This document shows positions 7,543 through 15,101 of a stretch of 25,393 nucleotides of DNA, piece by piece. Every line of letters starts with the position of its first letter. The stretch's first letter is position 1. The stretch is from an uncultured Fidelibacterota bacterium (GTDB taxonomy: Bacteria > Marinisomatota > Marinisomatia > SCGC-AAA003-L08 > GCA-002707645). The notes below the pieces were generated by a model, which was given only the letters and a program-made list of their open reading frames with translations, had not been told where the DNA came from and made no database searches. A program made the translations under genes and the position numbers. Location of the stretch: assembly GCA_913020255.1 (NCBI GenBank), contig CAJWAW010000010.1, forward strand, positions 1 through 25,393. The letters are read 5' to 3'.

Positions 7543-8028
7543 CTAATCATCTAGCTCTTTATTGATAGTTTCAATATCCTCTTTTAATCCTTCTAATGCT
7601 TTATTTATTTTACGAACATCACGCTGTGTAGTTCTTTTGTAACTTGAGAATTCTTCACTTAAACTTTCTAAATCATCATTTAACGATTCAATTCTATCTG
7701 ATAGTGCCTCGTTAATTTGATCTAACTTAAATTCTATTCTTTCAAATGTATTATTAATTGAATCAACTTTAGCATTATATGCCGCATAATGAGCATTTGT
7801 TTCATCTTGAAGAGTCTTTACATGCTTAGATGTTCCATACCATTTTAATTCTAAACGTTTATAAGACTCGCTCCACTCATTAACATCACCTGTTAATTCA
7901 AAATCACTACTCTCTAAATCAGACATTTCGTCAACCCTAGTTTGATCTACTACAGTCCAGTAGTATAATCCTGACAAACTTAATAATGTAATGGCTATCC
8001 ATATAGCTCTATCTTTTAAAATATTCAT
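7543..8028 (-). CDS. Membrane-anchored coiled-coil protein
   Basis: Not recognised as a named family. The 161-residue protein has a single N-terminal transmembrane helix (about residues 8-25, after a short basic N-terminus), an acidic region (DEMSDLESSDFELTGD, about 34-49) and then a long heptad-patterned coiled coil from about residue 85 to the end. The orientation should place the coiled coil outside the cytoplasm if the helix acts as an uncleaved anchor. It follows the smaller coiled-coil gene by 9 bases, so the two may form a complex. It might be a structural or envelope-spacing protein; this is speculation. Confidence 0.8.
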   Translation of the reverse strand: MNILKDRAIWIAITLLSLSGLYYWTVVDQTRVDEMSDLESSDFELTGDVNEWSESYKRLELKWYGTSKHVKTLQDETNAHYAAYNAKVDSINNTFERIEFKLDQINEALSDRIESLNDDLESLSEEFSSYKRTTQRDVRKINKALEGLKEDIETINKELDD

Positions 8029-8037
8029 TTAAATCCC

Positions 8038-8337
8038 TTAGTTACTTTTATTATCTATTTCTTTTAATTTCTTCTCCCATTCAGATTCCGTAGCATTGCT
8101 GTCAAACTCAGATTCACTAAGTGAATCTAGGGTTATTGATCTACGAGCATCATTTCTTTGTTTTAACAATCCAAAAGCCTCATTAATCTCATTGTTAAAT
8201 TCATCAATTGTCCTCTCTAATCTTTTTCGTAATTCTTCTAAAAGAATAGGACCATACATATCATTGATATTTAAGAGTAATTCATCAAGATTATCATTTA
8301 AAAATGATTTATTTTTATTTTTATCTATCTTTTTCAT
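8038..8337 (-). CDS. Small coiled-coil protein, 99 residues
   Basis: Not recognised. A highly charged, soluble, mostly helical protein with Lys/Asn-rich N-terminus, a helical segment (about 15-60, ILLEELRKRLERTIDEFN and onward) and an acidic Ser/Glu-rich C-terminal part. No signal peptide. It is the first gene of its transcription unit after the intergenic stretch 8338-8404 and lies 9 bases before the membrane-anchored coiled-coil gene, suggesting a paired function. Confidence 0.75.
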   Translation of the reverse strand: MKKIDKNKNKSFLNDNLDELLLNINDMYGPILLEELRKRLERTIDEFNNEINEAFGLLKQRNDARRSITLDSLSESEFDSNATESEWEKKLKEIDNKSN

Positions 8338-8389
8338 TATATGTTAAAATCTTCAGTAGAAGCAGTTTAAATTTTTAAATATTTTGCAT

Positions 8390-8395
8390 ATTATA
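8390..8395 (-). promoter_or_regulatory. Candidate -10 promoter element
   Basis: TATAAT on the minus strand, preceded directly by TG, in the 67-base gap before the small coiled-coil gene. No good -35 element is seen. It would start a leader of about 45 bases that contains a 4-bp hairpin CTTC-AGTA-GAAG. AT-rich sequence makes chance matches common. Confidence 0.35.
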
Positions 8396-8404
8396 CAATA
8401 ATTA

Positions 8405-8872
8405 TTATTTATTTAAATCAGAATCATCCTTTTTAAAATTTTCGAAATATAAATACTCTTCAATATATACATAATATTTATCAATTAATATATAAATAGC
8501 AATCAAAATTATTGGCACAATAATATATCCTAATGATATAAATATAATCAATGCATTTACAATAAGATAATCTTTTATTTCACTGCTACTTAGATAAACT
8601 ATAAAAATTGAAAATAAAAATAAACAAATAATTCCAACTCCATATAAATTTAAATCAATTTTATTTAATAATGATAAAGAAGCAACTGATGTAAATGTAT
8701 AAATTAAAAACAATTTATTTTTGCTTAAATTAGTCTCGCTTCTTTTGGATAAGAATATAAGCATACATGAACATAGTAGTGAAAAAATTACTTTAAATGT
8801 TATAGAAAAGAATAAAATCATTAGTATTAATTTATTAATTAATAACTTTGGTTCTAAGACTAAAATTTGCAA
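8405..8872 (-). CDS. Multi-pass membrane protein of unknown function
   Basis: Not recognised. About five hydrophobic helices are visible in up to 155 residues, followed by a charged tail ending KKDDSDLNK. The frame opens at an ATG at 8872, overlapping lepB by 38 bases. A second ATG at 8821 would start just 13 bases after the lepB stop and directly at the first hydrophobic helix; neither has a clear ribosome-binding site, and the shorter form (138 residues) seems at least as likely. Position after lepB suggests co-transcription, but no function follows from that. Confidence 0.72.
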   Translation of the reverse strand: MQILVLEPKLLINKLILMILFFSITFKVIFSLLCSCMLIFLSKRSETNLSKNKLFLIYTFTSVASLSLLNKIDLNLYGVGIICLFLFSIFIVYLSSSEIKDYLIVNALIIFISLGYIIVPIILIAIYILIDKYYVYIEEYLYFENFKKDDSDLNK

Positions 8873-10007
8873 TGTTTAAAACTGAATACACCGGAATACC
8901 TAAAATATTATAATCTGGTACATATCCCCAAAATCTAGAGTCATAGCTATTATCTCTATTATCACCAATAAGGAAATAATAATTATGCTTTAATTTATAT
9001 GAACCTATTTCACTAATGCTAACACCATTAATCTTAAGATTTTGTTCAACATAATCAGCGGAAGAAAGTTTGTTTAAAATTCTTTCATCCCATAATGTAA
9101 TTATATTGTTCTTGTTATTTTCATCGATTAAATTTTTAGCGTACAAGGCCTGCTCATTCGACTGTTTAATTAGTAATTTTTGTTTTGCCTGAGGTGAATT
9201 CCCTCTAAATATTCCAAGTAATTTATATTTTATTAAACCTCTAAGCCTACTAATATTCTCTGGGTCAATTAAAGTTAGCGTCCAACCATCTAATTCAATT
9301 TTATTATTATCAAGCATTAATAAGTTAATCACCGATTCCCAATCAGTTATATTGTTCAGATCAATATCTTGACCTTTATATGGGACAGTAAACTCATTAA
9401 TATTATCTAAATTACCATAATCCCAAACATTATTTTTATTTAAATCATTGAATGGCTCATTACTATCATGCCTTAAATTATTATTAAGATCATTATATGG
9501 TTCTGATCTAAATTGTGAATATAGGTAATCAGAATTCCAAGTCATCTTTTGAGTTAAAACATTAGACTTATCAGGCAATCTTTTGAGATATTGACCTTCT
9601 AAAGGGAAATCCATCAAATTATTATTAATGTATATATCTCCTGCATCTAAAAGTATTCTATCACCAGGTAAACCAATACAACGTTTAACATATTTTTGAA
9701 ATGGGTCCCTAGGAAACTCAAATATCGTCACATCTCCATTATGAATTTCTCTAAATTTAGGTAGACGTACCCAGGGAATATAAAAGCCAAATCTTGTATA
9801 TGGTATACCTATCCATGTTGGAGTTTTCATACCAAAGATAAATTTATTACCAACTAACATATCACCTACTAGAATTGTTTTTTCCATTGATCCAGTTGGA
9901 ACAACATAAATTTCAATCAAACAAGTTTTAATAGTAAATGCAGCAATGATTAATACTACTAAGCCTTTGATTTCATTTATTTTTTGTTTTGATATATTAA
10001 AATTCAT
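8835..10007 (-). CDS. lepB: Signal peptidase I with large insertion
   Basis: Cleaves signal peptides of exported proteins at the inner membrane. One N-terminal transmembrane helix (about 14-33) is followed by box B PTGSMEKTILVGD with nucleophile Ser40, box D YVKRCIGLPGD with general base Lys108, and box E GDNRDNSYDSRFWGYVP (348-364). At 390 residues it is longer than many homologues because of an insertion of about 200 residues between boxes D and E (roughly 140-340). Large insertions occur in FCB signal peptidases, but this one contains two tandem copies of an E-P-Y/F-N-D-L-N-x-N-x3-D loop (169-198), resembling calcium-binding loops of secreted proteins. Located between ggt and a membrane protein, near rnhB, its usual neighbour. 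Confidence 0.95.
   Translation of the reverse strand: MNFNISKQKINEIKGLVVLIIAAFTIKTCLIEIYVVPTGSMEKTILVGDMLVGNKFIFGMKTPTWIGIPYTRFGFYIPWVRLPKFREIHNGDVTIFEFPRDPFQKYVKRCIGLPGDRILLDAGDIYINNNLMDFPLEGQYLKRLPDKSNVLTQKMTWNSDYLYSQFRSEPYNDLNNNLRHDSNEPFNDLNKNNVWDYGNLDNINEFTVPYKGQDIDLNNITDWESVINLLMLDNNKIELDGWTLTLIDPENISRLRGLIKYKLLGIFRGNSPQAKQKLLIKQSNEQALYAKNLIDENNKNNIITLWDERILNKLSSADYVEQNLKINGVSISEIGSYKLKHNYYFLIGDNRDNSYDSRFWGYVPDYNILGIPVYSVLNIANFSLRTKVIN
9414..9503 (-). repeat. Tandem calcium-loop-like repeat inside LepB
   Basis: Two copies with a 15-residue period encode EPYNDLNNNLRHD and EPFNDLNKNNVWD (LepB residues 169-181 and 184-196). The D-x-N-x-N-x3-D spacing matches thrombospondin type 3 / EF-hand-like calcium loops. 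They lie in the periplasmic insertion of the peptidase. Confidence 0.6.
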
Positions 10008-10008
10008 T

Positions 10009-11694
10009 TTAGTATGCTAATGCAGATGATCCTCTTCTGCTATCAGAGCTTCCATGAAAAGTATTATTTTTAACCATTATACAATTTGCTTCACCAATAC
10101 CAATATCTGACCTATAAATATAATTGTGATTCATATTTACTAATTTATTAATAACTGCACTTGATATTGAATGTTTTTCTAACTGTATTAAATCAGGTAT
10201 CCATTGATGATGAAAGCGTTTACTTTCTACAGCATCTTTAATTTCCATTTCAAAATCAATTGAATTAATTATAATTTGAGCTATTGTAGTGATTATTGTT
10301 GATCCACCAGGTGAACCTAAAACTAGATATGGTTCATTATTTGAATTTACAACTATAGTTGGAGTCATTGAGCTTAACATTCGTTTACCTGGTTGAATAT
10401 TATTAGCTTTACTTCCAATTAATCCATACATATTGGGGTGACCAGGCTTTATTGAAAAATCATCCATTTCATTATTTAATAGGAAGCCACTGTCTTTAAC
10501 AGTAATTCCATTACCAAACCATCCATTTAAAGTTGTAGTAAGACTTACGCAGTTTCCAAATGAATCTATTATTGATATATGTGTAGTTTCAGTAGACTCA
10601 TTATCAAAAACTATGTCAGAGCTATATAAGTCAGATGAATTGGTAGCATGAGAATCAGATATAGAATTAAATAATGAGTCAGCATAATTTTGAGATAATA
10701 ATTTATCAATTGGTATATTAACAAATGACATATCTCCTAAATACTTATGCCTATCTACATAAGCTCTTCTTTCTACTTCAGAAAGGTAGTGAACATGAGA
10801 TGCATCGTGAAATAAAATTGAACTTAAATCAAGATTTTCAAATTGATTTAAAATTAATGCAAGTGTAAGCCCACCAGATGATGATGGTGGCATTGAAATA
10901 ACATTAAAGCCTTTATAATCAAAAATAATTGGTGAAGCTTCAATAGGCTTGTAGTTCCTAAGATCTTCGTGTGAAATAATTCCATTATTACTTTTAATAG
11001 TTTCTAAAATATTATCTGCTGTTATTCCATTATAAAACTCTTCATGCCCAAATATAGATAACCTCTGAAGAGTTTTAGATAAATCTTCTTGAACAAATAG
11101 TTCATTAACTTCAAAGTCTTCGACTTTAACAAAAATCTTTTTAGAATTATTACAATTTGATAGTTTATTTTTTAAAGAAAAATTATTAAGAATTGAAACG
11201 TTATGTGCATCTAAATTAAATCCATATCGTGCCAGCATAATAGATGGTAGTATTAATTCATCCCAATCTAATGTACCATATTTACTATGCATATAACCTA
11301 ATCCAGATACAGTACCTGGAACACCAGAAGATAAACCAGAGAATTTACTTAAACCTTCAATGACATTACCTTTATCATCTAAAAACATTGTTGATGAGCT
11401 AGCCTTTGGCGCAACTTCTCGGAAGTCAATTGTTGTAGATTTACCATCTGAAAATCTTATAACAGCGAAGCCACCTCCTCCAAGATTTCCAGCGCTTGGA
11501 TGTGTAACAGATAAAGCAAATGCTACAGCAACAGCTGCATCTATAGCATTGCCACCTTTCTTTAAAACATCTATACCTATTTGAGATGCAGGTATTTTAG
11601 ATGATACAACAACTCCATTTTTGCCAGTTGCATCTGAAGATATATATGCAAAAATAAAACAAAATAGATTTATACTAATTAATAATTTTCTCAT
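10009..11694 (-). CDS. ggt: Gamma-glutamyltransferase (glutathione hydrolase) precursor
   Basis: An N-terminal nucleophile hydrolase that hydrolyses or transfers the gamma-glutamyl group of glutathione, normally in the periplasm. A signal peptide is visible (residues 1-17, followed by SSDATG). At 561 residues it has the family's usual length. The substrate-binding arginine is in DFREVAP (Arg92). Autocleavage should occur before Thr370 in the motif TTHISIID, producing large and small subunits; then come NEMDDFS, GKRMLSSMTPTIV and the oxyanion-loop GSPGGSTIITT (460-470). It overlaps the end of rnhB by 20 bases and ends one base before lepB, so it is inserted into an otherwise familiar lepB/rnhB neighbourhood. 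Confidence 0.96.
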   Translation of the reverse strand: MRKLLISINLFCFIFAYISSDATGKNGVVVSSKIPASQIGIDVLKKGGNAIDAAVAVAFALSVTHPSAGNLGGGGFAVIRFSDGKSTTIDFREVAPKASSSTMFLDDKGNVIEGLSKFSGLSSGVPGTVSGLGYMHSKYGTLDWDELILPSIMLARYGFNLDAHNVSILNNFSLKNKLSNCNNSKKIFVKVEDFEVNELFVQEDLSKTLQRLSIFGHEEFYNGITADNILETIKSNNGIISHEDLRNYKPIEASPIIFDYKGFNVISMPPSSSGGLTLALILNQFENLDLSSILFHDASHVHYLSEVERRAYVDRHKYLGDMSFVNIPIDKLLSQNYADSLFNSISDSHATNSSDLYSSDIVFDNESTETTHISIIDSFGNCVSLTTTLNGWFGNGITVKDSGFLLNNEMDDFSIKPGHPNMYGLIGSKANNIQPGKRMLSSMTPTIVVNSNNEPYLVLGSPGGSTIITTIAQIIINSIDFEMEIKDAVESKRFHHQWIPDLIQLEKHSISSAVINKLVNMNHNYIYRSDIGIGEANCIMVKNNTFHGSSDSRRGSSALAY

Positions 11695-12661
11695 TTATCG
11701 TTTTTATAATTGGTTTTTTAGATTTTAAAAACTCAATCGAAATTACATTGAAATGATAAGTTTTATTACAATTGTTTTCTATAATATATTTATCAATACA
11801 TCCAATATAGTTATCGATATTCTTTATTTTGCAATTACCTAAGCTTAACTTACTTTCATTTACAATTGATATAATTTTAATAAATATATATCTATTTAAA
11901 TATTTATTATATAAGTAATAATCAAGCACATCATCGATCGGATCAAAAGATATACTTTGATCTATGATACTATAACCTTGATAAATATATTTCATAGCAA
12001 TAATTTGATTACCAATTCGCTCGAATCCTTTATTTAAATCCATAATAAATCTAGTACTTGGCATATTATTCTTAACAATATTAAAACTTTTTCTGTGTAA
12101 TGCGGATGATTTGATCGATTGAATCATTTCAATATGGAATTTTGTACCATAACCTTTGTGTTTTGCAAAACCATATTCAGGAAAGACTTTATCAAATTCA
12201 AGCATCATTTTATCTCTTCTTACTTTTGCAATAATTGAAGCAGCTGCAATTGATTGTGATAAGTTGTCACCATTGATAATATGTTTAGTAGGATATAGTT
12301 TTATATTAGATTTTGGACCATCGACAAATACTATTTCAGGTTTTATGCTTAGTCTACCAAGTGTTTTATTCATTGCTAAAAAAGTAGCCTGAAGAATATT
12401 TATATTATCAATTTCTTCATTATTTACGATTCCAATTTCAACTGAAAGAGCCTTTTGATATATTTTTTTATATAATAAAAGACGTTTTTTTTCTGATAAT
12501 TTTTTTGAATCTTTTACACCTTCAATAATACAATCTTTTTCAAAAATAACACACGCTGCAACAACAGGGCCAGCTAAAGGTCCCCTTCCAGCTTCATCAA
12601 TACCAGCTATGTATTTAATACCCTTATTCCAATATTCTTTTTCAAATTGAAGCAAATCCAT
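11675..12661 (-). CDS. rnhB: Ribonuclease HII fused to a degenerate YraN-like (UPF0102) domain
   Basis: Residues about 16-200 are a complete RNase HII, which removes RNA and ribonucleotides from DNA-RNA hybrids: GIDEAGRGPLAGP with catalytic Asp22 and Glu23, VFVDG with Asp114, GDNLSQSIAAASIIAKV with Asp132, and HKGYGTK. RNase HII normally ends near residue 200; here another 128 residues follow (DNA about 11678-12040). That tail reads like YraN/UPF0102, a PD-(D/E)XK-fold protein whose gene commonly follows rnhB: GNQIIAMKYIYQGYSII, a YIFIKII strand and a terminal YHFNVISIEF strand. The domain's usual acidic/lysine motif (VEVK) is replaced by IKII and the initial GE by GN, so it is probably non-catalytic. 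Fusion is read directly; the YraN assignment is from memory of the family pattern. Confidence 0.9.
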   Translation of the reverse strand: MDLLQFEKEYWNKGIKYIAGIDEAGRGPLAGPVVAACVIFEKDCIIEGVKDSKKLSEKKRLLLYKKIYQKALSVEIGIVNNEEIDNINILQATFLAMNKTLGRLSIKPEIVFVDGPKSNIKLYPTKHIINGDNLSQSIAAASIIAKVRRDKMMLEFDKVFPEYGFAKHKGYGTKFHIEMIQSIKSSALHRKSFNIVKNNMPSTRFIMDLNKGFERIGNQIIAMKYIYQGYSIIDQSISFDPIDDVLDYYLYNKYLNRYIFIKIISIVNESKLSLGNCKIKNIDNYIGCIDKYIIENNCNKTYHFNVISIEFLKSKKPIIKTINEKIIN

Positions 12662-12679
12662 ATGAATAATTTAAAATTT

Positions 12680-12685
12680 TATAAT
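12680..12685 (+). promoter_or_regulatory. Candidate -10 element for the thiamine-uptake operon
   Basis: TATAAT on the plus strand. A start near 12692 would place transcription about 13 bases before the P1 stem of the TPP aptamer. No convincing -35 box at the proper distance. Confidence 0.35.
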
Positions 12686-12704
12686 TATTATTATTAAATT
12701 ATTA

Positions 12705-12779
12705 TTGTTATTAGGGGTGCTTATATGCTGAGAATATACTCTTTAAACCTGATCTAGGTAATGCTAGCGGAGGAAACAA
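12705..12779 (+). promoter_or_regulatory. TPP (thiamine pyrophosphate) riboswitch, THI element
   Basis: Conserved THI-box segments appear in order: GGGGTGC (12714-12720), CTGAGA (12728-12733), CCTGATCTAG (12748-12757), and GCTAGCGGAGGAAAC (12763-12777). Pairings that can be drawn: P1 TTGTT/AACAA (12705-12709 with 12775-12779), P2 AGGGGT/ACTCTT (12713-12718 with 12738-12743, with G-U pairs), a minimal P3 GC/GC with a 6-base loop, P4 CCT/AGG (12748-12750 with 12771-12773), and P5 CTAG/CTAG. The 3' half of P4 lies inside CGGAGG (12768-12773), the Shine-Dalgarno sequence of the receptor gene, and the aptamer ends a few bases before its ATG. No terminator hairpin is present, so ligand binding should block translation directly. 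Confidence 0.95.
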
Positions 12780-12782
12780 AAA

Positions 12783-15101
12783 ATGATTTTTTTCTTTTTA
12801 TTATCACTTTCATCTATTTTTACTAATACAATTGATATTTCTTCAACAATTTTAGATAACAATTTTAATCCGATTGAAAATGTTACTGTTAATTGTATCG
12901 ATAATTATTCACTATCTGATGTTGATGGATACTTTTCGATTCAATGTAATGACCAAAACATAGTTACTTTTAATCATATCAAGTATACAGAAACAAATGT
13001 TGAAGTAAAAAAAATAGAAAACTTTATAATTTTATCAAAAAATGAAGTTATGTCATCCCCTGTTATTGTTTATGGTCAATTTAATAAAATTTCTGATAAA
13101 AATTTTTCAACTCAAGTTATTGATAATAAAAAACTTAATAAAAACTCATATTCTCATATACAAGAAATAACTCATAAAGTATCAAACTTAAACTATGCTC
13201 AAGGTACATCTAGACCTAGATATTATCAAATAAGAGGCCTTGGAGAATTAAGTCAATTTAGCGGAGAAGGTGCCCCTCATTTTTATGTGGGATATTCAAT
13301 TGATAATATTGACTTTTCAGGAATTGGAATGATTGGAAATCTTTTTGATATAAAACAAATTGAAGTGTTCAAAGGACCTCAATCTACATTATTTGGTCAA
13401 AATTCTATGGGAGGTCAGATTAACATTACTACTCTTGAACCAAAAAACTACAAATCAGCAATTATAAATTTTTCAAAAGAAGATTTTAACTCAAATTCAT
13501 ACAATATATTTTTATCAAATAAATTATCAAATAATTGGAATTATGCAACAACATTTTCTAAGCATTATTCAGATGGTTATATAAATAACAATCAATTAAA
13601 CAATGGTGAAATTATTTCAGTTTCAAATACGAATGCTAGAAATGAACAATTAATTAAACTTAAGCTTAATTATTTTAATAATGATTTTTTATCTAAAATA
13701 ACGATAATACACTCTGATATTAATAATAATTACGATGTATGGTCACCTGATAATAATGGTTATACAACATATACAGATTATAGAGGTAAAGATTTACAAA
13801 AGACCAATGCTATATCAATATATTTAAAACAAAAAAATAATTTCTCAGATCTTATATCTATTTCAACATATTCAGATAATGAAATAACATATAGTTATGA
13901 CTCTGATTGGGGGAACAATGAATTTTGGAGCAATCCTCCATATAATTTTGACAATTATTACTATGGATATTTTTCACCATACAATTATACAGATATAACT
14001 AATCGTAATAAAATTAATAAATCTCAAGAATTTAGATTAGTTAACAGATTTTTTTACAATTTAGATATAACAAGTGGTGTGATTTATTCAGAATCTATTG
14101 AAAATGATATCAGGGATGGATGGCTTTTTGCTGGGGATGCTATAAATATTAACTCAAAATTTAAAATAAATAAAGCAGGCTTATATTCATCAATAAGTAG
14201 TCAAAAAAATAAATTTAACTTTAATTTTGGTTTTAGGTACGATTATAACAAAACCAAGAATAAACTTGAATGGTCTGACTATTATGGACCTGCTGGTAAT
14301 GAATCTGTGAATGTTAAAGACTCTGACTTATATGGTGTTAATTTGAAAATCATTTATCAATTAAACAATAAGCTATCCTTTCTTTCAATTATATCATCAG
14401 GATACAAATCATCTGGAGTTAATATGACACCTAACCTTCCACTTGAATACAAAACATATAATAATGAATATTCAATTAATTATGAATTTGGTATAAAAAG
14501 AAAACACCTTGAAAATTCTATAGATATATCCTTCTTTTATGTAAATAGAAAAGATCCTCAGCTCAGAGTATTTTATCAACACGACATATCAAACCCAAAT
14601 AGTTTTGATTATGCTACTTTCAATAGCGATATTGGATTTAACTATGGTTGTGAGTTTGATACCAGATTTAAAATATCTAATAAACTATATTTAGATAGTT
14701 CAATAGGATATCTTAAGACCCACATATCTAATTTCACTTATTTAGATGTAGTATATGGTAATAGAGAGCAAGCTCATGCGCCTAACTATACGTACAGTAT
14801 CAATTTTATCTATGAAGTTTTAAAAAACAATTCGATAAACTTAAGTTTTAATGGAATGGACAAATTTTACTTCGATGATCAATATAATTACATGTCAAAT
14901 AATAGAGATTTAATAGATATTGCATATAACTTAAAATATAAAAATATTGAATTAACTTTATTTGCTAAAAATATTGGTGATGAGAAGTATGAAGTTAGAG
15001 GGTATACTTTTAGGCTTGAGCCTCCTAATTATGAATTGAAAAACTATAAATCTTATGGACAACCAAGAAGCATTGGAATTAACCTAACCTATTCCATGTA
15101 A
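12783..15101 (+). CDS. TonB-dependent outer-membrane receptor, predicted thiamine or precursor uptake
   Basis: A 772-residue receptor. Residues 1-16 form a signal peptide; about 17-80 is a carboxypeptidase-regulatory-like beta domain typical of Bacteroidetes-type receptors; SPVIVYG (92-98) may be the TonB box; the plug spans about 105-218 and includes YYQIRGLGE and VFKGPQSTLFGQNSMGG; the remainder is a 22-strand-type barrel rich in alternating aromatics, ending SIGINLTYSM. It imports a substrate into the periplasm using TonB energy. The substrate is inferred from the TPP riboswitch directly upstream and the co-translated inner-membrane symporter: thiamine, thiamine phosphate or a pyrimidine/thiazole moiety. 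No TonB-ExbBD genes are in the window. Confidence 0.93.
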   Translation: MIFFFLLSLSSIFTNTIDISSTILDNNFNPIENVTVNCIDNYSLSDVDGYFSIQCNDQNIVTFNHIKYTETNVEVKKIENFIILSKNEVMSSPVIVYGQFNKISDKNFSTQVIDNKKLNKNSYSHIQEITHKVSNLNYAQGTSRPRYYQIRGLGELSQFSGEGAPHFYVGYSIDNIDFSGIGMIGNLFDIKQIEVFKGPQSTLFGQNSMGGQINITTLEPKNYKSAIINFSKEDFNSNSYNIFLSNKLSNNWNYATTFSKHYSDGYINNNQLNNGEIISVSNTNARNEQLIKLKLNYFNNDFLSKITIIHSDINNNYDVWSPDNNGYTTYTDYRGKDLQKTNAISIYLKQKNNFSDLISISTYSDNEITYSYDSDWGNNEFWSNPPYNFDNYYYGYFSPYNYTDITNRNKINKSQEFRLVNRFFYNLDITSGVIYSESIENDIRDGWLFAGDAININSKFKINKAGLYSSISSQKNKFNFNFGFRYDYNKTKNKLEWSDYYGPAGNESVNVKDSDLYGVNLKIIYQLNNKLSFLSIISSGYKSSGVNMTPNLPLEYKTYNNEYSINYEFGIKRKHLENSIDISFFYVNRKDPQLRVFYQHDISNPNSFDYATFNSDIGFNYGCEFDTRFKISNKLYLDSSIGYLKTHISNFTYLDVVYGNREQAHAPNYTYSINFIYEVLKNNSINLSFNGMDKFYFDDQYNYMSNNRDLIDIAYNLKYKNIELTLFAKNIGDEKYEVRGYTFRLEPPNYELKNYKSYGQPRSIGINLTYSM

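Noticed and set aside
11360..11584. Plus-strand open frame opposite the N-terminal part of ggt
   Set aside because: Antisense to the conserved ggt sequence, with no ribosome-binding site or recognisable domain.
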